From contig DESS01000403.1 of NCBI GenBank assembly GCA_002361335.1, positions 1 to 12,082 on the forward strand: DNA of 12,082 nt, given 5' to 3'. The DNA comes from Richelia sp. UBA3308. Lineage in GTDB: Bacteria > Cyanobacteriota > Cyanobacteriia > Cyanobacteriales > Nostocaceae. The first letter of the stretch is position 1. Every line of letters begins with the position of its first letter. Below, piece after piece: positions 6,215 to 12,082 of the stretch. Under the pieces are notes generated by a model that did not search any database, was not told where the DNA came from, and saw only the letters and a program-made list of their open reading frames with translations. The position numbers and the translations under genes were made by a program.

Positions 6215-6255
6215 AGACAACGTTATTGTCGAAATTTGTTGTCCGAAATTCCCTT

Positions 6256-6273
6256 GATTTCCCCAGGGAAATC
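6256..6273. repeat. perfect palindrome downstream of rpsU
   Basis: GATTTCCC and GGGAAATC are separated by two bases. A competing stem, TTCCCT (6249-6254) with AGGGAA (6265-6270), overlaps it. It lies about 40 bases after the rpsU stop codon but has no T-run, so any terminator role would be weak. Confidence 0.6.
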
Positions 6274-6299
6274 GGTTGGTAGGAGTAGTGTGGTCGCAC

Positions 6300-6376
6300 A
6301 ATTATCAATTATCAATTATCAATTATCAATGACCAATAATTTGATTGATAATTGTTCATTGTTCATTGATAATTGT
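6300..6376. repeat. compound heptamer repeat array with inverted copies
   Basis: ATTATCA occurs four times in tandem (6301-6328), followed by ATGACCA, then two TTGTTCA units (6352-6365). The reverse-complement core ATTGATAATTG follows at 6344-6354 and 6365-6375. The two halves can therefore fold back on each other. STRR-type heptamers are typical of heterocyst-forming cyanobacteria. Confidence 0.85.
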
Positions 6377-6507
6377 TTTCCCAACTCTTAGCAACTGTAA
6401 TTAGTTAATATTGATTTTACCTGTAAAAGACTCTATTTGTACGGGAAATATAGCAAAATAGAATAAAATGCAAGGTAATTCTTAATTTATGTTGATTTAT
6501 CTTGATT

Positions 6508-6534
6508 TAAAGACGTAGCAGCGCTACGTCTTTA
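6508..6534. terminator. strong hairpin between convergent rpsU and dgt
   Basis: TAAAGACGTAGC (6508-6519) and GCTACGTCTTTA (6523-6534) form a perfect 12-pair stem with loop AGC, ending six bases before the dgt stop codon. There is no long U-tract on either strand. The AGACGTAGC...GCTACGTCT core resembles a dispersed cyanobacterial hairpin repeat. It could serve as a 3' end for dgt. Confidence 0.6.
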
Positions 6535-6539
6535 GACTA

Positions 6540-7859
6540 TTACAACGAAATTCCTTTTAGCTTTTTAAACATATTTGTAGCATAGGAATCAGTCATACCG
6601 GAAATAAAATCAGTGACTTGTAGAATTTTGTGATAGCAATCTTCACTTTCACGCTTAAGATATTGCTGAGGAATGATTTGTTTGAAGAATTCAGCTTTAT
6701 CACCTATAGATAAAACAGCATTAGCAAATTCAGCAAATAAATTACCTAAAATTTCATATCCAGCAATACGGGTACTAACAATATCTGGATGTTTTATTAC
6801 TTTATTTTCAGTTTCGGAACGCATATCCTCAAGTACAGAAGCGTATTTACTTATAGATAGCAGTTCAATATCAAATTTACCAGTGAGAATTTCTGGTTCT
6901 TTTAATAGAAAAATATCGGCAATCTCTTTGACAAGTTCGCTAATAGCACGAGCACGTAAATATTTGATTTGTTCTTCACAAGTATTCGCTTGTCTGTGAA
7001 TGTCAGATTCCGAACGTTGAGCGATATCATTAAGTAACTGTTTCGCATTTGTAAAAGGAATATATTTCATGCGAAAGCCATCTTCAACATCCACAATTGT
7101 ATAACAGATATCATCAGCAGCTTCCATTAAAAAGGCTAAGGGATGTCGTGCCCACCATGCAACATCCTCATGACGGCGAATTAATCCTACTGTTTGTGCA
7201 ACTTCTGTAAACAATTCCTTTTCTGATTGAAAGAAATTATATTTAGCGATACTTTTACCTTGATAACCATTAAGTATATTTTCCGGAATATAGGATTCTT
7301 TCGGATACTTCGCAAAGGCTGCTAAAGTTGGACAACTAAGTTGCATCCCTCCTCTTCTTGGCTGCATTTCTAAATTGCTTACAATCCGGAAGCCTTGAGC
7401 ATTTCCTTCAAATAAATTAAAATCAGTTTCCTGAATATTGCTGAGACAATTTTGTATATTTGAGTACCATGCACTAAAGCCGCTTTGAATCGCATCCTCC
7501 CCAGCATGACCGAAAGGAGGATTACCTATATCATGAGCCAGACTTGCAGCCGAGACAATATCCCCAAAATCAGAAGGAATATAATTTTGAAGATTATGCC
7601 TTTTAATAATTTCGTTTCCCACGATTGTACCCAAGGAGCGACCAACACAGGAAACTTCAATACTATGAATTAAACGAGTACGTAAATAATCGTTTTCTGG
7701 TAAAGAGTAAACTTGAGTCTTATCTTTTAAACGGCGAAAAGGAGAAGAAAACACCAGGCGATCGTAGTCTCTTTGAAAACAAGTGCGTGCAGACTCAGAA
7801 TCAACAGGACTATTTGTACCCAGTCTTTGTCTCGTTAAAAGTTGCTGCCATTGCATCAT
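6540..7859 (-). CDS. dgt: dGTP triphosphohydrolase-like HD-domain protein
   Basis: Probable deoxyguanosinetriphosphate triphosphohydrolase, splitting dGTP to deoxyguanosine and triphosphate and so controlling dNTP pools. It has 439 residues, the length of the dGTPase family. The metal-binding HD motif set is intact: His65 in RLIHSIEV, His109-Asp110 in SLAHDIGNPPFGHAGEDAI (107-124), and an Asp in MEAADDICYTIVDVEDG (245-261). An N-terminal FSSPFRRLKDKTQV (37-50) is also typical. The start is ATG 7859; a second ATG follows immediately at 7856, and the upstream AGG is weak. It lies 156 bases downstream of ftsH on the same strand, but the repeats and G-rich tract between them argue against tight coupling. 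Related enzymes can prefer other dNTPs, so substrate specificity is inferred. Confidence 0.9.
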   Translation of the reverse strand: MMQWQQLLTRQRLGTNSPVDSESARTCFQRDYDRLVFSSPFRRLKDKTQVYSLPENDYLRTRLIHSIEVSCVGRSLGTIVGNEIIKRHNLQNYIPSDFGDIVSAASLAHDIGNPPFGHAGEDAIQSGFSAWYSNIQNCLSNIQETDFNLFEGNAQGFRIVSNLEMQPRRGGMQLSCPTLAAFAKYPKESYIPENILNGYQGKSIAKYNFFQSEKELFTEVAQTVGLIRRHEDVAWWARHPLAFLMEAADDICYTIVDVEDGFRMKYIPFTNAKQLLNDIAQRSESDIHRQANTCEEQIKYLRARAISELVKEIADIFLLKEPEILTGKFDIELLSISKYASVLEDMRSETENKVIKHPDIVSTRIAGYEILGNLFAEFANAVLSIGDKAEFFKQIIPQQYLKRESEDCYHKILQVTDFISGMTDSYATNMFKKLKGISL

Positions 7860-7948
7860 AAAATAGAGCCTGTGAGCATTGCTATGTAATGTTATAACTA
7901 ATTATTTTGGTAAAAAGTAACACCTAGAATACAAATCAAGTTAAAGAT

Positions 7949-7978
7949 CCCCTTGTCTCCTTGTCCCCTTGTCCCCTT
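7949..7978. repeat. 8-bp period CCTTGTC(C/T) tandem repeat
   Basis: CCTTGTC recurs at 7951, 7959 and 7967 with one base between units. GTCCCCTTGTCCCC at 7963-7976 has an exact reverse-complement copy at 11943-11956, so this is a dispersed repeat family. Confidence 0.8.
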
Positions 7979-7986
7979 CCTTGCCT

Positions 7987-8007
7987 CCCCATCCCCCCAC
8001 CCCCCCC
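7987..8007 (-). other. G-quadruplex-capable tract behind ftsH
   Basis: On the ftsH sense strand the tract reads G8-T-G6-AT-G4, starting eight bases after the TAG stop codon. It satisfies the four-G-run pattern with very short loops and is extreme in an AT-rich genome. The RNA of the ftsH 3' end, or of an ftsH-dgt transcript, would contain it. The C8 run at 8000-8007 is also a site where length variation or sequencing error is likely. Confidence 0.5.
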
Positions 8008-8015
8008 ATTTTCTT

Positions 8016-9896
8016 CTACGGTGCTTTTACTCTATTTAAATAAGAGTGTAATTCTTCTCCTTCTAAAACTTCCTGTTCTAGAAGATGTTGAGCCATTTCT
8101 TCAAGTAAATCGCGATTCGTTTTGAGAATTAACCTTGCCTGATTGTGGGCGGTTTCAATAATTTCCTTGACTTCTCTGTCGATCGCCGCTGCTACTACAG
8201 AGCTTACAGGACGACGGGAATTATAGGAACCATCTAGAAATGAGGATTGAGGTTTTTCCATTGCGATCGGCCCCAGATTCTGACTCATACCGTAAAGCGT
8301 AACCGATCGTTCGGCTAAATCTGTTGCTTTTTGAATGTCATCGCTTGCGCCGGTAGAAATTTTACCAAAAACAACTTCTTCAGCACTACGTCCAGCTAAC
8401 AGCGTTGTAATTCTGGCATAAATTTCATCTTCTAACATTAAAAAGCGATCTTCTTCTGGTAGTTGTAATGTGTATCCTAAAGCACCTACTCCTCTGGGAA
8501 TAATCGAAATTTTTTCTACTGGACCAGATACTAATGCACCTACAATTGCATGACCGCATTCGTGGTAAGCAACGATTGTCCTTTCAGTTTCGTTGAGTAT
8601 GCGGGTTTTTTTCTCTAAACCTGCAATTAGCCTTTCCAATGCTTCATTGAAGTCTGACATACTTACCGCTTCACGATGCTCTCTTGCTGCTAACAGGGCT
8701 GCTTCATTTACCAAGTTAGCTAAATCCGCACCGACAAAACCGGGAGTACGACCTGCAATTATACTTAAATCGATGTTTTCTTCTAAAACTACATCTTGCG
8801 TATGTACTTTTAAAATTGCTAAGCGACCTATTTTATCCGGACGGTCAACGACTACCTGTCTATCAAAACGTCCTGGACGAAGCAAAGCTTTGTCTAATAC
8901 TTCCGGTCTGTTCGTTGCACCAATGATAATTACTCCTGTATTCCCTTCAAAACCATCCATCTGAGTTAACATCTGGTTAAGGGTTTGTTCCCGTTCATCA
9001 TTGCCTCCTGCAAACATTCCAGAAGATTCTCTAGACTTAGCAAAAGCATCTAACTCATCGATAAATATAATACAGGGAGACAATTGCTTTGCTTGTTCAA
9101 ACAGATTTCGGATTCTGGCAGCACCTACCCCTACAAACATCTCGATAAATTCAGAACCGGAGACACTGATAAAAGGAACTCCAGCTTCTCCTGCAACAGC
9201 CTTGGCTAAAAGAGTTTTACCAGTTCCTGGCGCTCCTATGAGTAAAATTCCTTTAGGAATTTTCGCTCCCAAACGAGTGTATCTCTCAGGATTTTTGAGA
9301 AAATCTACTACTTCTTCTAACTCTGCTTTTGCTTCATCAATTCCAGCAACATCAGCAAAGGTAAATCCTACTTCGTTAGAGTCTCCTAAGTAAACTCTAG
9401 CTTTACTTCTACCAGCATTAAGAGGATTGGAAGCCCCTCCTAAACCTTGAGCATTGTTAGCTAACCAAGCTAATAACAACAACAGTAAAAACGGTGGAAT
9501 CAACCACCCTAAAACTGCAAATATGGAGTTATTACCATTATTCGGTTTGACCTCAAATTCCACTTTGTTATCTTCTAACAAGTTTGGTAAAGTTTGGTCT
9601 TTTGGTAAAGGAACCGTAACATAGCTTTTATCAGGATTGGCAGATTTAGATTTTTCTGCTGATTCTAAATCTTTTTTCAGAAAGTATTCTACTCTATTTT
9701 CACCTACTACAACTTTGCCGACTTTACCATCTCTTACCTGATTACGAAATTGACTGTATGGAACCTCCGTTTTACTGGGAGAGTTAAATATAGGGAAAAA
9801 AGATAAAAGTACGAATAACAATACAACAGTGAACAAACAACCACCAACGTTTTCTTGTTTTGGTGGATTTGGGTATCCATCCTTTTCAATTTCCAT
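8016..9896 (-). CDS. ftsH: ATP-dependent zinc metalloprotease FtsH
   Basis: Membrane-anchored AAA+ protease that forms hexamers and degrades damaged membrane proteins; in cyanobacteria, complexes of several FtsH paralogues act in photosystem II repair and stress responses. It has 626 residues. TM1 is at about 19-37, an extracytoplasmic domain at 40-123 and TM2 at about 124-145. Walker A GAPGTGKT is at 221-228, Walker B IIFIDE at 276-281, the second region of homology near 318-346 with Arg343 and Arg346, and the zinc site HECGH at 445-449. A later STGASDDI supplies the likely third ligand. The zinc motif has Cys where HEAGH is usual. ELDAFAKSR, instead of EIDAVGRQR, suggests the FtsH1/FtsH4 side of the cyanobacterial family; this is a memory-based guess. 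No clear Shine-Dalgarno precedes ATG 9896. Confidence 0.95.
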   Translation of the reverse strand: MEIEKDGYPNPPKQENVGGCLFTVVLLFVLLSFFPIFNSPSKTEVPYSQFRNQVRDGKVGKVVVGENRVEYFLKKDLESAEKSKSANPDKSYVTVPLPKDQTLPNLLEDNKVEFEVKPNNGNNSIFAVLGWLIPPFLLLLLLAWLANNAQGLGGASNPLNAGRSKARVYLGDSNEVGFTFADVAGIDEAKAELEEVVDFLKNPERYTRLGAKIPKGILLIGAPGTGKTLLAKAVAGEAGVPFISVSGSEFIEMFVGVGAARIRNLFEQAKQLSPCIIFIDELDAFAKSRESSGMFAGGNDEREQTLNQMLTQMDGFEGNTGVIIIGATNRPEVLDKALLRPGRFDRQVVVDRPDKIGRLAILKVHTQDVVLEENIDLSIIAGRTPGFVGADLANLVNEAALLAAREHREAVSMSDFNEALERLIAGLEKKTRILNETERTIVAYHECGHAIVGALVSGPVEKISIIPRGVGALGYTLQLPEEDRFLMLEDEIYARITTLLAGRSAEEVVFGKISTGASDDIQKATDLAERSVTLYGMSQNLGPIAMEKPQSSFLDGSYNSRRPVSSVVAAAIDREVKEIIETAHNQARLILKTNRDLLEEMAQHLLEQEVLEGEELHSYLNRVKAP

Positions 9897-10357
9897 AAAG
9901 GGTTTTACACTTAAGTATACAGGTTGTACAGCGAACCTTGTATTTACCCCGATTAATAAATGAAAGCGCTATATACTAGTGTAAATGGTAACTTTTATTT
10001 TGAGTGTGACCCTGATGACTCTTAGCATCTATTAGAATATTTGTATCAAAATATAATTTTTTTTTATCCAATAAATTATCGAAAAATCATTATATAGATA
10101 AAAATTAATATTTGTATAATTAGAGAAAATAAGTATATTTAAGAGAATTATCCTATAATGTAATCTGGGATTTTATTACAATTAAAAATATTTTGGGAAA
10201 CATTGTATTTTGTATTGCTATATATTTGTTTAATTTTTTTATGCCAAGGACTACAATTTACTTTTTCAAAAATATTGAATATTTAAATTTTTTGGTAGGT
10301 AATAATTCAACCTTGTAAATTTCTCTCTGAGCTTCTAAATTTTGTTTATGAATATTT

Positions 10358-10530
10358 ACAGCATACAGCATATTTCATCGGCGTTCGGTACATTATAAAC
10401 GGGCAGGATGCCCGTACCACAAGAGCTTAATCATTAATGGTTGTACCTCATGTACAAGCATTGTGCTGTATTTCATAGAGCCGCCAGTACATTCTCATAG
10501 GATGTTTGCCCGTAACACAAGAGTTTTAAA
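10358..10530. repeat. two diverged copies of a ~65-bp dispersed repeat
   Basis: Copy 1 (about 10366-10428) and copy 2 (about 10463-10528) share in order: GC(A/TG)TATTTCAT, a GCCG/GGCG-type core, GTACATT, GGATG, GCCCGTA, CACAAGAG. Copy 1 contains a perfect hairpin, ACGGGCA-GGA-TGCCCGT (10399-10415), which copy 2 has lost in part. ACAGCAT is tandemly doubled at 10358-10371. TTGTAC (10441-10446) and GTACAA (10452-10457) form a small hairpin between the copies. This looks like a non-coding dispersed palindromic family. Confidence 0.6.
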
Positions 10531-10585
10531 AAATATTACTGTACTCAAATTTGCGGCAAAGTGCTGTATACGGAAATAAAGATAT

Positions 10586-10622
10586 AAGCGTCTTACTTAT
10601 TTGAGAATAAAGCCAGACGCTT
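10586..10622 (-). terminator. hairpin downstream of the short minus-strand ORF
   Basis: AAGCGTCT (10586-10593) and AGACGCTT (10615-10622) form an eight-pair stem, extended inside by imperfect CTTATT/AATAAAG pairing with a TGAG loop. It starts 41 bases beyond the stop codon of the 36-residue ORF. Read on the minus strand it is followed by T-rich sequence without a clean U-run, so its terminator role is uncertain. Confidence 0.4.
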
Positions 10623-10663
10623 GTATTATTAAATAAAGGATATGTTTTTTGATTTGCAATTAC

Positions 10664-10774
10664 CTAATCAACAGTTACATATTCAACAAACTTATTAGCT
10701 GTATATTTATCAACACATACGAAAATTGCTAAGTAGATAAATGCAAACTGAATCCTGCTTTTGATGAAATTCAT
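10664..10774 (-). CDS. possible 36-residue membrane peptide
   Basis: A 36-codon frame, too short for routine calling, starts at ATG 10774. AGAGG at 10784-10788 is a good Shine-Dalgarno with a nine-base spacer. The product begins MNFIKSRIQ, with two basic residues, and continues with a hydrophobic run FAFIYLAIFVCV (residues 10-21), followed by a polar tail, KYTANKFVEYVTVD. This layout suits a single-pass small membrane protein or an export signal. A hairpin lies 41 bases downstream of its stop codon. It sits between ftsH and an ExbB-like gene on the same strand. I recognise no family. In AT-rich DNA such a frame can arise by chance, so this is a candidate only. Confidence 0.35.
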   Translation of the reverse strand: MNFIKSRIQFAFIYLAIFVCVDKYTANKFVEYVTVD

Positions 10775-11003
10775 GACTTAATACCTCTAAAGTTGATTTT
10801 GATTGTTTCTCAGGATATTAATTACTAGGGATGAACACAGGTAGGTTATGCATTATGGGGGAAAATACCATTATCGGGAAAGATATATTTGGTTTTCCCT
10901 TCCCTCTTGTACTAATATCGACGATGACGCTGAGTAACTACTGATTAGCAATTGAGGTTTTCTCAAGATTTAGCTGAGAAAACTGAGAAATTGTTTTTAT
11001 TTT

Positions 11004-11024
11004 GGGCATGGGGCATTGGGCATT
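11004..11024. repeat. GGGCATT heptamer array
   Basis: GGGCATG, GGGCATT and GGGCATT run in tandem. This is the reverse complement of the CCCAATG-type STRR seen at 2290-2303. Confidence 0.8.
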
Positions 11025-11045
11025 ACTAATTGACAACTAAATTTA

Positions 11046-11106
11046 AAAACCTCACCCGCTAGCTTAATCTCTCCATCAATCAGAAGAGGGGAAGGGGTGA
11101 GGTTTT
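11046..11106. terminator. long inverted repeat downstream of the second ExbB gene
   Basis: AAAACCTCACCC (11046-11057) and GGGTGAGGTTTT (11095-11106) form a perfect 12-pair stem with a 37-base loop. The 3' arm of the minus-strand transcript ends in GGTTTTTAAAT, so it could terminate the gene ending at 11148. CCTCACCC...GGGTGAGG elements are common between genes in Nostocales, so it may equally be a dispersed repeat. Confidence 0.55.
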
Positions 11107-11147
11107 ACCATAATTAGTCAACCAGATAGGATATTCAGAATTATTCT

Positions 11148-11801
11148 TTATTGAGAAATTTTAGAATCCTCAACTGATTGATTCCAAAAATGTAGGTAGA
11201 TTAACTCTAATTGATTACCCACTGTAGCAAAATAATCCACACGACGGACACGTAATCCAATAAAAAATCGCAAAAAAGCAAATGCCAATATTGCTACCAC
11301 TATTCCAGTTACACTGCTAATCAATGCTTGAAATACAGCATCTGTAATTGGACTAGTATTGATACTATCACCACCAGCATTTCTTAGAGTGATAAAAGTG
11401 CGGATTAAAACACCTACCGTGCCTAAAATGCCCAACAATGGCGCAATTACCATTATACTTTCCAGCAGCTTGTCACTTCCCCCGATATTAACCAATTCCT
11501 TATCTGCTGCTGTTTCTACTGCTAAATGAAAGTTTTCTGGAGTCGGATTATCCAGTTTTAACGGCGCAGCAAGAAAACGTCCTATTGCTAAATCATCGGC
11601 ACCCGTTGCTATTTCTTCTGCTCTCTCTAAATCGTACTGTGCTACAGTCAGCACATCCTGCACTACCTCTCTTTCTTGGAAAACCAACTTCAACCACAAC
11701 CAAACCTGCTGCATTGCATAAGCTAAGGTTATAAGCGATAAAATTAGCAGAGGAAACATCATAAAGCCCCCTGCTAAGAAGATATCAAATAGTCTGGTCA
11801 T
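11148..11801 (-). CDS. divergent MotA/TolQ/ExbB family protein with altered channel residues
   Basis: Inner-membrane protein of 217 residues, paralogous to the gene at 191-826: both start with the pattern ...GG-(F/I)-(M/V)-M-(F/I)-PLL and have three membrane segments (about 12-30, 114-139, 154-180). Thr128 is kept in PLLGILGTVG (121-130). The next residues differ from the usual GTVxG, with the glycine shifted by one. At the position of the conserved Glu (E. coli ExbB Glu176, Glu158 in the first paralogue) this protein has Gln158, codon CAA. At the conserved Thr (Thr181) it has Ser163, codon AGT. No exbD adjoins it; an inverted repeat follows instead. The start is ATG 11801 with only a weak GAG upstream. 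It may be a modified channel, a partner for the canonical subunit, or a scaffold without proton flow. Confidence 0.87.
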   Translation of the reverse strand: MTRLFDIFLAGGFMMFPLLILSLITLAYAMQQVWLWLKLVFQEREVVQDVLTVAQYDLERAEEIATGADDLAIGRFLAAPLKLDNPTPENFHLAVETAADKELVNIGGSDKLLESIMVIAPLLGILGTVGVLIRTFITLRNAGGDSINTSPITDAVFQALISSVTGIVVAILAFAFLRFFIGLRVRRVDYFATVGNQLELIYLHFWNQSVEDSKISQ

Positions 11802-11859
11802 TTTTACTCAGGTAAGCGCCTACTGTAATAAATGATTCGCGATCTTAAGTAGAATACCT

Positions 11860-11888
11860 GGTTTATGCTTTGCTTGAGGTTAAGTCAA
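11860..11888 (-). promoter_or_regulatory. possible promoter of the second ExbB gene
   Basis: On the minus strand TTGACT (11883-11888) is five of six to the -35 consensus, with TAAACC (11860-11865) 17 bases away as a poor -10. The start codon would be about 55-60 bases downstream. The -10 match is weak. Confidence 0.25.
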
Positions 11889-11942
11889 GTTTTATTAAAA
11901 GATAAGCTGTAGTAAAGACTAACAATTCAGGGAAAGGAATTA

Positions 11943-12017
11943 GGGGACAAGGGGACTGCCCGAATTTAGAATTTAGAATGCCCGAATTTAGAATTTAGAA
12001 TGCCCGAATTTAGAATT
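11943..12017. repeat. tandem 22-bp repeat with heptamer sub-structure, plus GGGGACAA element
   Basis: GGGGACAAGGGGAC (11943-11956) is the reverse complement of the repeat at 7963-7976. It is followed by a 22-base unit, TGCCCG followed by two GAATTTA-type heptamers, present at 11957-11978, 11979-12000 and partly at 12001-12017 (about 2.8 copies). No gene is seen from 11802 to the end of the window. Confidence 0.85.
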
Positions 12018-12082
12018 GGGGCATAGGTTGGAGAGTTAGGATTTATATCATGTCCGGTTAATAAGCGCCCAAGCTGTGGGGG

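Larger units (their letters stand above)
6215..6539. other. repeat-rich intergenic region between rpsU and dgt
   Basis: The genes on both sides converge here. The gap holds a palindrome (6256-6273), heptamer arrays (6300-6376) and a strong hairpin (6508-6534), listed separately. The 6377-6500 part is plain AT-rich sequence. An open frame from ATG 6329 is encoded by the heptamers and is not a gene. Confidence 0.6.
9897..11147. other. large AT-rich intergenic region with repeats
   Basis: This 1251-base gap holds a possible ftsH -10 (TATACT on the minus strand, 9914-9919, with a poor -35), a very AT-rich stretch with nothing recognisable (about 10020-10340), two diverged repeat copies (10358-10530), a hairpin (10586-10622), a short ORF (10664-10774), a GGGCATT array (11004-11024) and a long inverted repeat (11046-11106). 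A 29-codon frame on the plus strand near 10849 was considered and not accepted. Confidence 0.6.

Noticed and set aside
6329..6391. Short open frame from ATG 6329
   Set aside because: It is encoded entirely by heptamer repeats and has no Shine-Dalgarno.
8593..9393. Two long open frames (123 and 130 codons) antisense to ftsH
   Set aside because: They are shadows of the strongly conserved ftsH coding sequence; their translations show no domain.
10849..10938. 29-codon plus-strand frame with a weak AGG upstream
   Set aside because: Composition is unremarkable (many Tyr and His), there is no hydrophobic or domain pattern, and it is opposite in strand to the better-supported short ORF nearby.

Overview
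The window looks like a piece of a filamentous cyanobacterial chromosome, probably Nostocales or Rivulariaceae. The support is an AT-rich background, two perfect HIP1 octamers (GCGATCGC), many short tandem heptamer repeats (STRR-like) in the gaps, an RRM-type RNA-binding gene directly before rpsU, and products that read as typical cyanobacterial orthologues.

Layout, left to right. An ExbB/TolQ-type proton-channel subunit (191-826, +) follows an 11-bp tandem repeat and has no exbD after it. Next are a 68-residue conserved-looking hypothetical gene (1133-1339, +), a gap that may encode a pseudoknotted RNA (1350-1453), and a homologue of the human cobalamin-trafficking protein MMADHC (1676-2227, +). 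A two-helix K+ channel with RCK domains (2308-3384, -) is convergent with it. A 503-bp divergent gap with two GTA-N8-TAC boxes (NtcA-type) leads to argD (3888-5150, +). Then come an RRM protein (5553-5867, +), a terminator-like hairpin and rpsU (6026-6214, +). On the minus strand, after a repeat-rich gap, lie a dGTPase-like HD hydrolase (6540-7859) and FtsH (8016-9896), with a G-rich sense-strand tract just behind the ftsH stop codon. A 1.25-kb gap follows, with two diverged copies of a dispersed repeat, hairpins and a possible 36-residue membrane peptide (10664-10774, -). The window ends with a second ExbB/TolQ paralogue (11148-11801, -) and tandem repeats.

Most genes are unrelated housekeeping functions: arginine biosynthesis, translation and RNA binding, nucleotide-pool control, membrane proteolysis, K+ transport. 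The less ordinary signals are: (i) two ExbB paralogues, one with the canonical channel residues and the other with Glu to Gln and Thr to Ser at the aligned sites; (ii) an interleaved 11-bp/8-bp pair of complementary segments upstream of the MMADHC-like gene; (iii) that gene itself, which carries two CxxC motifs and lacks a cysteine at the position aligned to human Cys261; (iv) two NtcA-type boxes before argD; (v) a short membrane-peptide ORF with a good Shine-Dalgarno in the largest gap. I saw no CRISPR array, no intact IS or transposase, and no tRNA or rRNA gene.
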